Assembly: GCA_016647705.1 (NCBI GenBank)
Contig: CM028334.1
Span: 7,163,546-7,227,545, forward strand
Source of the DNA: Eucommia ulmoides
Lineage: Eukaryota; Streptophyta; Magnoliopsida; Garryales; Eucommiaceae
Direction: 5' to 3'
DNA: 64,000 nucleotides
Every line of letters begins with the position of its first letter. Within the stretch, counting starts at the first letter, position 1. This document shows, one piece after another, positions 34,168-46,802 of the stretch. A program made the translations under genes and the position numbers. The notes below the pieces were generated by a model. The model was not told where the DNA came from and searched no databases. It saw only the letters and a program-made list of their open reading frames with translations.

Positions 34168-34920
34168 TCAACAAACTGGAGTCATACATCTCCAACCATA
34201 TAATGCTTCATATGGGGCCATTTCGATTGCCGAGTGGTAACTGTTGTTATAGGCGAATTCCATCAATGGCAAAAGATCGTCCCAACTACCAAGAACTTCT
34301 AACACACATCCTCTCAGCATATCCTCCAACGTATGAATTGTACGCTCCGATTGACCATCTGTCTGAGGGTGAAAAGCGGTGCTAAAGTTCAGCCTGGTAC
34401 CCAAAGCGATCTGAAGACTTGGCCAAAATCTTGAAGTAAATCTCGTATCTCTATCAGACATTATAGAAACCGGAACACCATGCAACCTTACAATTTCATT
34501 GATATACAATTGAGCATATTTCTCAAGTGAAAATGTCGTCTTTACGGCCAGAAAATGAGCAGACTTAGTAAGCCTGTCGACAATCACCCAAATAGAATTA
34601 TGACATTTTTTAGTGCGGGGTAAACCTAAAACAAAATCCATCGTAATATGTTCCCATTTCCACTCAGGAATAGGTAGAAGTTGTAGCAACCCACTTGGAC
34701 GCTGATATTTAATATTTACTTGCTGGTAAATTAAACACCTGGCAACGAATTCTGCGATTTCTCGCTTCATTCCGGTCCACCAATAATGCTCACGCAGGTC
34801 TCGGTACATTTTGGTACTGTCCAGATGCATTGCATACGCAAAGCTATGCGCCTCTTCCAAAATATCCTTCTTTAAGTTGATATCGTTAGGCACACATAGC
34901 CGAATGCCAAACATTAACAC
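34168..34920 (-). pseudogene. Integrase core of the chromovirus
   Basis: A partly degraded HHCC region (HYWWTGMKREIAEFVARC) is followed by the catalytic core: ITMDFVLGLPR (first Asp), MSDRDTRFTS (second Asp) and FHPQTDGQSER (Glu nearby). GPY-type sequence follows in the adjacent block. It inserts element cDNA. Stops at both edges separate it from its neighbours. Confidence 0.88.
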
Positions 34921-36509
34921 CTCATCCCCATCCCTAATCTGATAATCTATTCTGAATCCATTTTTTACTTTATTTCGTATTCTTCCAATTGATCATCCGA
35001 CTTCTGAGCTTCAATAATACAATTTATCAACGTCGGCCTCAAAGTCAATGTCGCAAGCAGTGCTACTGTCTGCCCAACCTCTAATTTAACTCACATCGAT
35101 CTCAACTTGATATACAGATTAGTACGAACTATCCGAATATGTGTGATCGAACCCGCTGATTTTCGGCTCAACGCATCTGCTATAATATTAGCTTTTCCTG
35201 GGTGATAATGGATGGCCCAATTATAATCTTTAATCAACTCTATCCAACGCCTTTATCTCAAATTTAGCTCTTTCTGAGTAAACAAGTATTTTAAACTCTG
35301 ATGATCGGTGTATATCTCGTAAGTTTTGCCATACAAATAGTGTCTCCAAATCTTTAGGGCAAATACAATTGCCGCCAACTCCAAATCATGCGTCGGATAA
35401 TTACGCGCATGATTCTTCAATTACCGAGATGTATAGGCAATTACATGACCATGCTGCATCAGTACACATCCCAGCCCTTGGTGGGACGCATCACTATAAA
35501 TCACAAAACCACCCCATTCAGTCGGGAGGGACAGTATTGGTGCCAATATCAATCTATTCTTTAGCTCCTGAAAACTTTGTTTGCATTTATCGGTCCATTC
35601 AAACTTAGATTTTTTACGGGTTAACCGAGTCAATGGAGCAGCTATCACAGAAAAATCTTGCACAAATCGTCGATAATAACTTGCCAAACCTAAGAAGCTC
35701 CGCACTTCCGTCACGTTCCTTGGTCTTTCCCATTGAACAACAGCTTTAATTTTCTTTGGATCTACCTGAATACCGTCTCCCAAAATGACGTGCCCCAAAA
35801 ATATCACATAATCTAACCAAAATTCGCATTTGCTAAATTTTGCATATAACCTCTTTTCCCGTAACGTCTGTAACACTATTCGAAGATGCTCTGAATGCTC
35901 TTCTCGGCTTGGGGAATAGATCAAGATATCGTCTATGAATACGATAATAAATTGATCTAAATAATGTTGAAAAATTCGATTCATCAAGTCCATAAAAGCG
36001 ACAGAAGCATTTGTCAGACCGAAGGGCATAACCAGGAATTTATAGTGTCCATATCTAGTACGGAATGTTGTTTTTGCTACGTCACTGTCTCTGACCTTCA
36101 ATTGGTGATACCCCGACCGAAGATCTATCTTAGAGAAGACTCTAGCTTCCTGAAGCAGGTCAAACATATCGTCGATCCTAGGTAACGGATATTTATTTCT
36201 AACCGTCACTTTATTCAACTGCCGATAGTCGATGCACATTCTCATCGTGCCATCCTTCATTTTTACGAACAGCATTGGGGCACTCCACGGGGAAATACTG
36301 GGCCTGATAAACCCACACTCCAATAAATCTTGCAGCTGCACCTTCAATTCCTTCAACTCACTAGGCGCCATACGATAAGGTGAAATTAATATAGGAACCG
36401 TTCCTGAAAGTAGCTCAATCATAAACTCTATTTTCCTATCTATTGGTAGCCCTAGCAATTCATTCGGAAACATATCGTGAAAATCTTTGACCACTGGAAT
36501 ATCTACCAT
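34921..36509 (-). pseudogene. Reverse transcriptase and RNase H of the chromovirus
   Basis: RT motifs are present in order: [35 protein letters not shown] and the catalytic FIDDILIYS. They are followed by the RNase H start ([15 protein letters not shown]). The frame then hits a stop after AYTSR (35421), and RNase H continues past it with [17 protein letters not shown] and TDHQSLKYL. Further stops follow near 35255 and 35090. Confidence 0.9.
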
Positions 36510-36515
36510 CGTGAC

Positions 36516-37130
36516 TCATCTCTGGTTAGTATCAATCATGTGTACCAGATAGCCCTGACATCCTTTCTGCAATAATTTCCTAGCATCAAGGGCTGAGATT
36601 AAACTAACAAGTGTAATGTTTCTATTTCCCGCGAAAACGAACTCTAGCTCACCTGAGATTTGGAATCTCACTTCCTTCTTAAAACAATCCATGGTGGCAT
36701 GATATTTAGATAACACGTCCATACCCAATATTACATCGAAATCAAAAATACGTAGGGGTAACAAATCTGCCACCAGCTCCCTATCACCGATCCGAAGTAG
36801 ACAGTCTTTGCACACACTAGCTATCCAGACTGACTCACCCACCATAGTGAAAATAACAATGCGATTTGATAAAAGAATAGGAAACTTGCCTATTTGCATC
36901 ATAAATGTTGATGAGACAAAAGAATGCGTAGAATCAGGATCAATGAGTATACGAGCATTACTAGCATATAATGCAATGATACCTGTGACAACATCGGGTG
37001 TAGCCTGAGCATCCTGCCAAGTGGTAGCAAAAACGCGACCTCGTGTCAAAGGTCTTCCAGCCGATCCTCGCCCACGCCCTTAGACAGTGCTAAAACCAGC
37101 ACTACCCACACCACCCGTAGATGATACAGA
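36516..37130 (-). pseudogene. Retroviral-type aspartic protease of the chromovirus
   Basis: The block ARILIDPDSTHSFVSS is the active site, where related elements have D-(S/P)-G-(A/S)-TH. The glycine is Asp here, consistent with a G-to-A change. The flap/second half FDVILGMDVLSKYHA is present. A TAA lies upstream at about 37080 and a TGA downstream at 36516. Confidence 0.8.
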
Positions 37131-38225
37131 TGTAGAAACAAATTCTGGACAATTTGATGCTATATGACCCTGCTCCTTACAACGAAAACACATTGGAACG
37201 GCCCTAGTACAGTCTCTAGCTAAGTGATCTGGTGCCCCACACCGATAACATCTATATCCCCTTATTCGATTTAGCGGCTGACTTCTCCCCTGCCTCTGTA
37301 GACCTACACTAGACTCAGATGCATTCTTCTGTCGCGCGGAATATAAGTACCGGGGGCCACGACCCCTGACAAGCTGACCAAAGGATGATGTCCGAACAAC
37401 TGGCGGTCGAGATATCGCTCCACGTGAAACACCTCCCGAAAAACCACGGGGTGACTCGAAATAGCTCTTTTTGGACTACTCACGACTCTCCATAGCTTCC
37501 TGAACATCTCTCTCCACTAACTTATTCACTAGTTCTGCATAATTTTTTATTTGTCGGCTCGTCAAACTGGTACGAATTTCTAGGTTAAGCCCCTTTTGAA
37601 AGCGTCGACACCTTGCCTCTTCAGTTCTAACTAAGTCTGGAGCAAAACGAGACAAAGCATCAAATTGAACTTCATATTGTTGCACCGCCATTTCTCCTTG
37701 CTTCAATGTTATGAATTCCTCTTCCATCTGATATTGATACGACTCGGGAAAATACTTTTTATTAAATACAGCCACAAAACGATCCCAAGAGATCTCCTCA
37801 CCAGCACCAGAAATTAACCTTTTCATTTCTTCCGACCAGTGCTCCGCCTCTTCTCTTAACTGGAAAGTGGCAAGGGAAACTCGACTATCATCGATAATCC
37901 CCATCGCCTCAAACACATGGCCTACGCCTCTAAGCCAATTTTCAACATCAGCTGGTCCTGTTGTCCCGGTGAAGACCGGAGGGTCCAATTTTTTGAATCT
38001 CTTCAAACGCACTGCCTGAGATGTGGCAATCTCGCTCTGAGCCCTTTGGCTTTCCATTATCCTTGCTTGATGTTCAATCAATTGGGCAGCAGCCTGTAGA
38101 ATCCTCTTAATAGCATCTAAGCTCCCTTGAAGCCTATCTCCTTATCCATAAGGTTCTACTTGCCCCGAGGGTTCGAGCTGCCCCTGAGGTCTTACGTTCC
38201 CAGAGTTTTCATCACCCTGCTCCAT
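37131..38225 (-). pseudogene. Gag of the chromovirus, with two CCHC knuckles
   Basis: The start is MEQGDENSG. A TAA at 38142-38144 breaks the frame, and the gag core (LDPPVFTGTTGPADVENWL, QLREEAEHW, FVAVFNKKYFPES) follows from about 38081. Two zinc knuckles (CYRCGAPDHLARDC and CFRCKEQGHIASNC) are encoded around 37160-37265. Gag packages element RNA. A stop at about 37476-37480 separates the core from the knuckles. Confidence 0.85.
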
Positions 38226-38445
38226 ACCTATTATCAACTATAAAATGCAACTCAACCACTAACTAAACCAACCGAAAACAATTGCCAGTATTAAACATAA
38301 GTTAATTAACTATTACTCGAATAATAAGATCACTCCCAGACACTTTACCTAAACGTCCCCAACTGACTAATAACCAGCATGTCTTCCTATTTCAGGATCT
38401 CTCCTACACTATAATTACTAACAATTCTACAGAACCTATAACCTA

Positions 38446-38458
38446 GGCTCTGATACCA
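38446..38458 (-). promoter_or_regulatory. Primer binding site, initiator-Met tRNA
   Basis: On the minus strand TGGTATCAGAGCC lies a few bases after the 5' LTR end (...GGGTTGTGACA). It is the standard plant initiator-Met priming sequence. Confidence 0.9.
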
Positions 38459-38462
38459 AAAT

Positions 38463-40373
38463 TGTCACAACCCACCCCGGTTACCCGATCCACAGGGGCC
38501 GGTGTGACAACGACACAACTTATCCAAAAATGACTAACACTATTTAAAATAATTTACACATAAAAATATTATTCACTAAGGCCAACAAAATTACATATAC
38601 CCCTTCTTTTGGGAATTCTCTTGATCTTACAACAAAAGTATTAGTTCATTTTCAGTAACCAACATATACAACCCAAACCAAAAATCACTGTCAAGATACT
38701 CCTCGCTACGGCCCTTCCGAATTTGACCTACTACCAGTAGGGGACAAAAGTTTCTTTACAGCACCTACGAGTGTAATGCCTTCTTAGTAATTTAAAACAT
38801 ATTTTTGAAATAATAATACATTCTCAATACCTTCTAAAAATGGATCAAGCGAAATTATACGAATACCATAATATAAACATCTCTTCTTAAAACAAATAGT
38901 GAAAATAAATAAATGAATATATATAAATATCTTTCCAATCCATTCAGTGTAAAACCATACCAATCACTAATTACAATAAATCGCCAATCTTAGTAAAACA
39001 CCGCATTTCAAAGTTTACTTATTACCCACATACACACCGGCTAAACCATAGTGATCGTTTTAACCTCACGATCAGGAATTGCAACGGTACCGTAACCATC
39101 CGTAGGATATGCCTTCCTAGCGGACCTACCTGCGTAGATCACCGCCTGCCGGACGTCTCCAGAGGCCATAATATAAACCACCACATGTTATCAATAATCA
39201 CCTGCTGGACCACCCTCCGGATAGGACACAATATGAATCACCACCTGCCGGACCACCCTCCGGACAGGATATAAACTATGGCATAGTCTAACCAACAACA
39301 CTAATCAAAGTAATAATACCATCGTCAAATCAATTACCGTCAATTTCCAACAAAATTATTTATAATATCTTTCTTTTCAAAACCCTAACAATTCAACATA
39401 AAATTCATTTTTACCAACTCGCACAAAACCTGCTCGATCCACAACATTTGTAAAATCATGCAGTTTAAGTAAACACTTAAGTCATCATATATGTACATAG
39501 AAAATATTTTAGTAAGAAGACAGTACACTCACCTGAAAATTCGTACTTGCAAGCTCTCCTAACTCCCTGCTACTAAGTCTCCGAAAATTGTGAACCTATT
39601 TGTGATAGGACCTAAATTAATAGTGTAGCGAAAAACAATCTAATCGTGTAATGCAAGCCCTACGTTTATTAATTTCCCAAACCCCCACATTTTGTCATTT
39701 GATGTGTTAAGGCTATAAAATTAATTTAGTGAATCATAAAAACTAATAAGAGACGTTACTTACTTCGAAATGGTTGTCAATTCTCTGAAAAATTCCTTAG
39801 AATATGATTTTGCTCCCCACCGCCTAAGCGGAAATACACCGCCTAGGCGAATAGGAAATTTCTTGCTCTCTGTTCTTTTACCGCCTAAGTGAACTTCCAC
39901 CGCCCAAGCGATCCTGCGATTTCTTGCTCTCTGTTCTTTTACCACCTAAGCGAACTTTCACCGCCTAAGCGATCATCCCTTCGCGTCACCAGCTCCGGCC
40001 CTTAAATTACTCACTCCACCTCCACGATCAAACATCCCAAATTTAAAACTAATACTACCAACCTCAATCACTTCAACCCAACTAAAACACCCACTAAAAC
40101 AACACCCCAACCCACCGGTTGCAACCCCAAACAGCAAAACAGAGTACACATCCTTCACACACACATACCAGATTCCATATGACCCCAAAAAATGTCACAC
40201 TTACATATTCCTACTACCCAGATGACCATCAACCCTAAGAAAACACCCTGAACCATCACCAGTGATCTCCGGCAGCTTCTCCGATGGTTTCTTCTCCTTC
40301 ACTCTTCTCTCTCTCTCTTTCCCTTGGTTGTTTCTTCTAGAATGATGGTGATCATTGATTAGCATGTTTATGT

Positions 40374-40413
<40 letters not shown>

Positions 40414-40507
40414 GGATTTATGGAGCAAACCATGCCACGTTGCCACTTCCTCTCTCTCTCTCCCATTCCTCCCGTCGTGGTCTCAAGGCACAAACACACA
40501 TGCACAC

Positions 40508-40545
<38 letters not shown>

Positions 40546-40637
40546 AAATATCTTTAGTCAAAAATACTCTTTCCTCCCCCAAACTTCTAATTTTTCTTAC
40601 CTTTTCTTCTTTTTTTTTTTCAAAATGCACTTAAATG
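38463..40637 (-). repeat. 5' LTR of the chromovirus, outer end truncated
   Basis: It begins TGTCACAACCC and matches the 3' LTR. It ends at AAAATGCACTTAAATG, losing the last 30 or so bases including GGGGTCTTACA. It has about two 60-bp minisatellite units (39860-39975), a TA microsatellite (40385-40412) and a TG microsatellite (40511-40540). Confidence 0.9.
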
Positions 40638-40885
40638 ATTTTGCAAATAGATACAAAATTTAAATGGGAGATCGAGCAATGTGTCTAATATTTCAGAAAA
40701 ATTCTTAAAAAGACAAGCAGAGTAAAAAGTTGTTGAGTATATATATTTATATTCAATCAATTTATATTCTATGTGCTTTTTAAGAATTTTTCTGGAATGT
40801 TTGACACATTGTTCCATCTCCTATTTAAATTCTGTATATATTTCTTAAGTAATATATACGATAGATCAACAGCTTTCTATGGAAA
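40637..40885. repeat. Inverted duplication of MULE spacer sequence
   Basis: TTTAAATGGGAGATCGAGCAATGTGTCTAATATTTCAGAAAAATTC is followed about 60 bases later by its inverted copy (GAATTTTTCTGGAATGTTTGACACATTG..ATCTCCTATTTAAA). That copy runs on to GATAGATCAACAGCTTTCT. MULE-1 has only the single forward copy (9465-9575). Confidence 0.8.
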
Positions 40886-41452
40886 TACCTGTCAATGTAC
40901 ATTAGTGTACACGCTTGTTGTATTTTTTATTCCATCTTCGAGAGTTGTATATACATATTTATTCATCGTGATTTTGAAAGATTATTTTTCGAAGACAGAC
41001 ATGATATAGAAATTAAAGGTGAAACAACTCCTAACAATACAACACTAATAGTACACTAATAGTGTACTCTTAGTATTCGATTAACCAAGTTGAGAGAATT
41101 TGAAATCATAATTAGTATAATTGTCAATATCAAGGGTCAGATTATACTCCTTGATATAGTATAATAGTAATGAATATTCGGTTTTAGTATACAATTCTCC
41201 AAAGGAAGAAAGAGTGTAATAGCCTTGGAAAACTGAGTCGTTATAGAAAGAGTATAATATTAAAGGTGAAACAACTTAAAATAATCATAAATATCATATT
41301 AAAAAAAAAAATTACCTAAATTAAAAACATATTTAACAATGTTTGTTACAAAACTCATAACAAAGGCAATACATAAGAAATACAGTACATAATATCACGA
41401 AAATAGTGACAATAAAAACAATTAAAAAGAAAATATCAGAGCCAAAAATTAT
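40886..41452. other. Spacer between inverted duplication and orphan A copy
   Basis: This is AT-rich. About 230 bp (41023-41260) has no match in MULE-1 and is bracketed by AAAGGTGAAACAACT copies, suggesting a tandem duplication or small insertion. A short palindrome, TAGTACACTAATAGTGTACT, is near 41049. No gene is seen. Confidence 0.5.
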
Positions 41453-41959
41453 TTATTCTTCATTGGACATGTACCCCTCAGACAAATATTCATTGTTATT
41501 TATCACGTTATGGTATTCGTTTAGAAAGAGTGCTCTATTGCTTGCGGTAACCATTTCATTAGCTAGTTGTAGTAGATAATATATTTTCCTGCACAACAAC
41601 ATTCGATTATTCTCTAGGCGAATTCGTGTAATAGCATCTTCAATCTTGGTTGTGTCATTAATTATACATCGTAGAGGCATCTGAAGACTTCGACAATGCG
41701 GAACTGGTGCATTAAGATTTCTCAAACAAGATACAAGGTTGTTAAACTCATTCACCCTGTATTTTCATTCTTAGCGTAGACCGACGTGATACTCTATCGG
41801 GTTGGTCTCTTTATCACTCCAATAATCATCATAATATGGTTTTAAAACTCAACATCTTTGGTGATCTCACGGTCCAGGCCAACCCCAAACACCATATGAG
41901 TTCTCCTCACTTGAAAAACCAAATGAGTTTTTTTCATTTGAATTAATATGTGAAGACAT
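41453..41959 (-). pseudogene. MULE-2 copy of orphan protein A
   Basis: It has the same 507-base span as the MULE-1 gene with the same start (MSSHINS) and end (SEGYMSNEE). The N-terminal half has stops at GP*DH, QRC*VL and LR*E*KY. Several sit where the MULE-1 copy has Trp or Gln codons, so they are G-to-A/C-to-T losses. The C-terminal 100 codons remain open. It is useful for defining conserved residues of the orphan family. Confidence 0.75.
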
Positions 41960-42252
41960 CACGAAAATTATAAGCTGAACAGTTTCTTTAGAAATATTAT
42001 ACTGCAAATTACGGGTTTACAAAAAAATTAGTTTTTTTAAAACATAATTAATGAAAAATGATGTTTTATAATTTATGTACACAAGCCTTAACTAAAAAAA
42101 AAAAAAAAAACTAACCCAACACCACCTATCAATTGAAAAAGAAAAAGTCAGTTGTTTGGTAGAAGTAGCGTTATTATAATTTAACGCAAAAATGATACAT
42201 TAGATTTCAAAGAAAATACATAATTAAACTACAATTCACCAACGTGAAAACA

Positions 42253-42687
42253 TTAAACATTACTCTCATCATCAGACATTTCAATATCTGACTTATATTG
42301 AGGATTCTTTGCGCATCTCGTGTAAGTACGCACTTCAGCGAACAAACCTTGTTCGAGAAGCTCACGTGCCGTCGTTTCAAGCTCATGTCGAAAAGTTCAA
42401 ATTTGCATTCAATTATTTTCTTCGCAGTAGCGATGCAACGCCATTTGAAGATTATGCGGCGTGTCTATTGGCATTGTTCTGACCAATTGACGCACTATTG
42501 GAATATTATATTACCTGCATCCGTCCAACATAACATCTGATTGGTTGACACGATAAGTGTATTCCTCCCGCGTTCTTGCAATCGACCATAAAGAGTAACG
42601 AACTCTTGAATTTAAAGAGTATGAGAATTCATCTTCCAAAAGCCAGTAACGTCCCATTGAACGATACAAATCTCTCACCGTGTACAT
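42253..42687 (-). pseudogene. MULE-2 copy of orphan protein B
   Basis: It has the same 435-base span as in MULE-1, starting MYTVRDLYRSMG and ending in an acidic SDDESNV. It has at least two CGA-to-TGA type stops near 42395-42410. It has CGA where MULE-1 has its TGA, so the two copies were broken independently. Confidence 0.75.
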
Positions 42688-43970
42688 TTTTCAATCCTTT
42701 TCATTTTATTTGTTTTTAAATTAGTAAATAATTTAATTTTTCCAAACACATTAAAAAATAAACTAATAAAGTAACTAACATTTTTTTTTTAAATAATCTA
42801 TTATAATTTCTATTTCAATTTTTATTTTTCCACATGTGTAATTTATCAATTTTGAGGGGCCAAAGTGCATTTTTTAAAATTAAACAACTAAATTAAAAAT
42901 TTAAACTAATTAACTAAATAATAATTTTTTTTAAAAACAATAAATTATAATTTATATTTCAATTTATATTTTTCTCACACATATATAATTTACTCAAATT
43001 TTGAGGGCCCAAAGTGCATAATTTTCAATTGAACAACTAAATTAACAAATTAAATTAACTCAGAAATTAAACAACTAAACTAACAAATTAAATTAATCAA
43101 TTAATTAACAAATTAAATATGTAAATTAATTAACAAACAAATTAACTGCATAATTAAACAAGTAAAAACTATAGTAATTTTTCAACAATTTTTTTAAATA
43201 ATATATTAATTTATATTTTACTACACATGTGAAAAAGGCCAAAGTGTAATTTATAATTTAACAACTAAATTAACAAATTAAACAAATATATTTTAAATTA
43301 AATAACTAAATTAAAAAATGAAACTAACTAACAATTTATTTTAAAATAATAGGTTGAAAATTTTATATTTTTCTAATTGTCAAACTTTCAGGGGCCAAAG
43401 TGTATATTTTTAATTAAATCGCTAAATTAAAAAACTAAACTAACTAACTAATAATTTTTTTAAATAATATATTAATTTATATTTTCCTACACATGTGAAA
43501 AGGGCCAAAGTGTAATTTTTAATTTAATAACTAAATTAACAAATTAAACAAATATATTTTAAATTAAATGACTAAATTAAAAAATAAAACTAACTAACAA
43601 TTTATTTTAAAACAATAGGTTGAAAAATTTATATTTTTTTAATTGTCAAACTTTCAGGAGCCAAAATGTATATTTTTAATTAAATAGATAAATTAAAAAA
43701 CTAAACTAACTAACTAACAATTTTTTTAAATAATATATTAATTTATATTTTCTTACACATGTGAAAAGGGGCCAAAGTGTAATTTATAATTTAACAACTA
43801 AATTAACAAATTAAATAAATATATTTTAAATTAAATAACTAAATTCAAAAATGAAACTAACTAACAATTTATTTAAAATAATAGGTTGAAAAATTTATAT
43901 TTTTCTAATTGTCAAACTTTCAGGGGCTAAAGTATATATTTTTAATTAAATAGCTAAATTAAAAAATTAA

Positions 43971-44544
43971 GGTGGCGTTTCGTAACCGTTTCTGTTTCCA
44001 TTCCAGCAGTAGGATGAAAATTTTGTTTCCTTCTTAAGAATAAAATTGCGTTTGGTAACGATAATTTTTATTTTATTTTTTTTATTTTTTTGGGAAGAGA
44101 ATCGTGTTTGGTAACGATTTTATCCTAAAATTATTTTATTTTATTTTTGAGATTTTTTTTTTTGTTTTGGCAGGACGGCAGCGGCAACAGTGATAGTAAC
44201 CGACGGGTGGGTGACGGTGGCGGACGACCGGAGGCCGACAGTAGCCGGCACGCGGCGCCGGTGGGTGGCCGGCGATGCCGGAGGTGACCGAAGATGGCCA
44301 CCGACGGCGGCAAACGAAGGCGGACGGCGAATGAACAGTAACAGATATTGGGAATGGAATGGGAATAGGGAGAAACAATTTTTTTTGTTTCCCATTTCTT
44401 AAGAAAAAAATGAGCACAATTCTCAACTGGGAATGGAATGGGAACGAGAACAAAAATTACCAAATGTTATTCCCAAACAGAATTCCCAAAAATTTATGAA
44501 TGGAATGAGAATTTTTGGAATGGAAACAGTTACCAAACGGGGCC
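43971..44544. mobile_element. PIF-like MITE in MULE-2 arm
   Basis: The left end is GGTGGCGTTTCGTAACCGTT, and the right end's complement is GGCCCCGTTTGGTAACTGTT. TAA flanks both sides (43968-43970, 44545-44547). Its GC-rich core (44170-44340) gives open frames in several phases that have no protein character. Confidence 0.8.
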
Positions 44545-45064
44545 TAAACTAACTAACTAACATTTTTTTTAAATAATATATTGATTTATATTTTCCTACA
44601 CATGTGAAAGGAGTCAAAGTATAATTTTTAATTTTATAACTAAATTAAGAAATTAAACTAACCAACTAACTAACAAATTAAACGACTCAACTAACAAATT
44701 AAATTAACAAAACAAACAAACTAACTAATAAATTAAATAAATAACAAATTAAAATTAAACTATCCTCTAATATTTAAAAAAAATAAAATTAACAACTAAA
44801 CTAATTAACTAACTAATTATTTTTTTAAACAATATATTATAATGTGTAAAAAATAAGTAATCAATCAAACTAATAAACATGTAAATTACTTTTGTAGTAG
44901 GAGAGACGAGTTGTAAATTTGTTAAATTTTGATGAAAAAAATCGGCCAAATAAATGATGAACACTCTAATTAAAATGAGAAAAAATTTGAATGAGGAAGA
45001 GCAGAGTAACTCGGATAGATAATGAGTAAATTTGGAATGACATAGGGTATAAATATACAGACGA

Positions 45065-45345
45065 TGGTCAAAAGAAGTTGCATTTTGCAGCTGCAAAATG
45101 CTGATTTTATTCAAACCTGCAAAAAGGCTGTTTGCCTGCAAAAGGCAGGCAGCCTTTGGCCGGTCAAACGAAACGGCACATCGCCGTTTGTGAAAAGGGG
45201 ATGTGCCGTTATGGTCCCGGCATTCACAATGCCGGAACCGTTTAAAAAACATTTTTTTTTTTTTTATCCTGGTGTTGACAACGCCGGGATCAAAACAATT
45301 AAAAAAAATCTTGGCGTTCTGAACGCTGGGATACTTACATCTGGT
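45065..45345. repeat. MULE-2 terminal hairpin cluster
   Basis: Consecutive palindromes are TTGCAGCTGCAA, AAGGCTG..CTGCAAAAGGCAG..CAGCCTT, AACGGCACATC...GATGTGCCGTT, GGTCCCGGCATT-CAC-AATGCCGGAACC, ATCCTGGTGTT-GAC-AACGCCGGGAT and ATCTTGGCGTT-CTG-AACGCTGGGAT. They take the place of MULE-1's cluster with related but different stem sequences. The last two need G:T pairs. Confidence 0.85.
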
Positions 45346-45413
45346 AAATAAGTTCAAATACTGATTTTTTTCAGTAATTTTTTTTTTAATTATATTTATT
45401 AGGTAAATAACTC

Positions 45414-46802
45414 TCTTGGTTTCTTGTACGATACATTGCAGAAGAAACATACGAAGAGTACAAAAGTAAAAAGTAACAGAAAGCAAAATAAAATGAAGAT
45501 GACGAAAAATGGGCACAGAAAAAGAAAACAATGGGCTGAAATTTAGGTATGAGATTATCATCAAACAATTAGATTGATTACAGCTGAAGCACACTAGAGA
45601 AATGAGAAATCCAGTGAAAAAGAACAATTATGTTCTTCTTCTCAACTATTAGGTGGACAGCAGCACGAGTGCAACCTGTCATCGTCATCTTTTACGTTCA
45701 ATATCTTTTATAAAAAATAGAAGGATAAATTATATATACTTAATTACAAGTTCTAAACCATCCAAACGTGGATATATTACGAAATTCCAATTCATGCAAT
45801 CACTCGCATCAAATAATAAAATATCTCGATTCTTATCATTCATTACGAACAAATATTTAAGTAAGGTTTTACTCTACTATTTATTTGCAAAGGTAAAATT
45901 ACATATTTGTCCTCCAAATTTGTAAAAACTAAAAGGTCAATTTTTTTTACCTATTTTATTTATATTATATATGTGGATATTATATATATATTAAAAAGTT
46001 CACTTTTTATTTTTTAAAAGAAGACATTTAATATTTCTATATGTTATAATTATATATATATATATTAACATAAACAAGTTTTTGTACAACAATTTTATAC
46101 ACAAAGTATATTTATAAATTGTACTTAAAAATAAAACAAAATTAGTTTACCCATTTTTATATTGCATACTTAAAAGTAAAACTATTTGATATAAGGAGAA
46201 AAACAACTCAAACTATTTAATCGAAATATAAAATGTAAAACTAATTTAAAAAAAATATTTAACCACAATCATAAATTTGGATATTTAATTTAAGATTTTT
46301 TTAAGTAGTTTTACAACACATGTTAAAAATAATAGAATTTTTTAAGTAGTTTTAAAACACATGTTAATTTGATATTTTTGATACTTGTAGATTTTATTTT
46401 TCTACTTTCATTAAAATTATAAATTTTATGTTTTGTACTTTCGTACATTTCGTGAGATTATTATTATTATTATCAATCATTTATTTTTTAAATTATAACA
46501 TATAAAATAAATCAAAAGTGTTACCTAACAGATATTGAAATTCATGTGGCTCTATTACTATTATATGACTTATTTAGTCATATTAACTTTGACATTTTTA
46601 AATGTGTTGTTTACTAAATCTTACAATGTTAACACTTTGTTGTTAAATTTATTTCATCAATTATTTTATTTTTCCTCATAAAATATAAACAATATATGCA
46701 AGAGCATGCATCGTAAACAACTTCAAAATTGTAGTTGCTTTCTATAGAAGTAACTCCATCTTTAATTTGATTATGCCACGTGCACATGCTTATTATAAAA
46801 AA
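45414..46802. other. AT-rich intergenic DNA, nothing recognised
   Basis: No gene or RNA is seen. A local repeat, TTTTTTAAGTAGTTTTA(C/A)AACACATGTTAA, is doubled near 46298-46370. The long minus-strand frame reaching into 45627 overlaps the MULE tip and hairpins and lacks protein features. Confidence 0.5.

Larger units (their letters stand above)
31149..40637 (-). mobile_element. Ty3 LTR retrotransposon, chromovirus (Tekay/Del type), inactive
   Basis: The two LTRs are 31149-33557 (3') and 38463-40637 (5'). A Met-tRNA primer site and a polypurine tract lie in the right places, and a gag-pol region fills the interior, read on the minus strand. It inserted in the PMD/orphan A spacer of MULE-2: the flanks GATTTACCGTATA and TTGCAAATAGATAC are contiguous in MULE-1 (9480-9510). 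The outer 30 or so bases of the 5' LTR and the target duplication are missing on the right. Many stops are present. Confidence 0.92.
22240..45413. mobile_element. MULE-2: second, rearranged and invaded copy of the giant MULE
   Basis: It carries the same four genes as MULE-1 in a different order: transposase (+), PMD (+), orphan A (-), orphan B (-). Array-type arms lie on both sides. The right end is a true terminus: hairpin cluster, poly(T), then AGGTAAATAACTC at 45413, matching MULE-1 tips. The left side begins abruptly in array repeats at about 22240 and lacks hairpins and tip, so it is truncated. Later insertions are the solo LTR 23398-25062, the chromovirus 31149-40637 and the MITE 43971-44544. 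All four genes have stops. Confidence 0.85.
42700..45413 (-). repeat. MULE-2 right arm
   Basis: Array units with CACATGTGAAAA(A/G)GGCCAAAG and CAACTAAATTAACAAATTAA occur at 42820-43970 and 44545-44820. The hairpin cluster is at 45070-45345 and the tip ends GGTAAATAACTC. Compared with MULE-1 the arrays are shorter and more diverged. No clear target duplication is found because the left end is lost; the right flank is TCTTGGTTTC. Confidence 0.8.

Noticed and set aside
44131-44463. Overlapping minus-strand frames up to 110 aa
   Set aside because: Three frames are open over the same GC-rich core of a MITE, and none looks like a protein. The openness reflects composition.
44809-45627. 272-aa minus-strand frame
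   Set aside because: It crosses the MULE-2 hairpin cluster and tip and contains hairpin-derived repeats. It has no conserved domain and is not matched in MULE-1.
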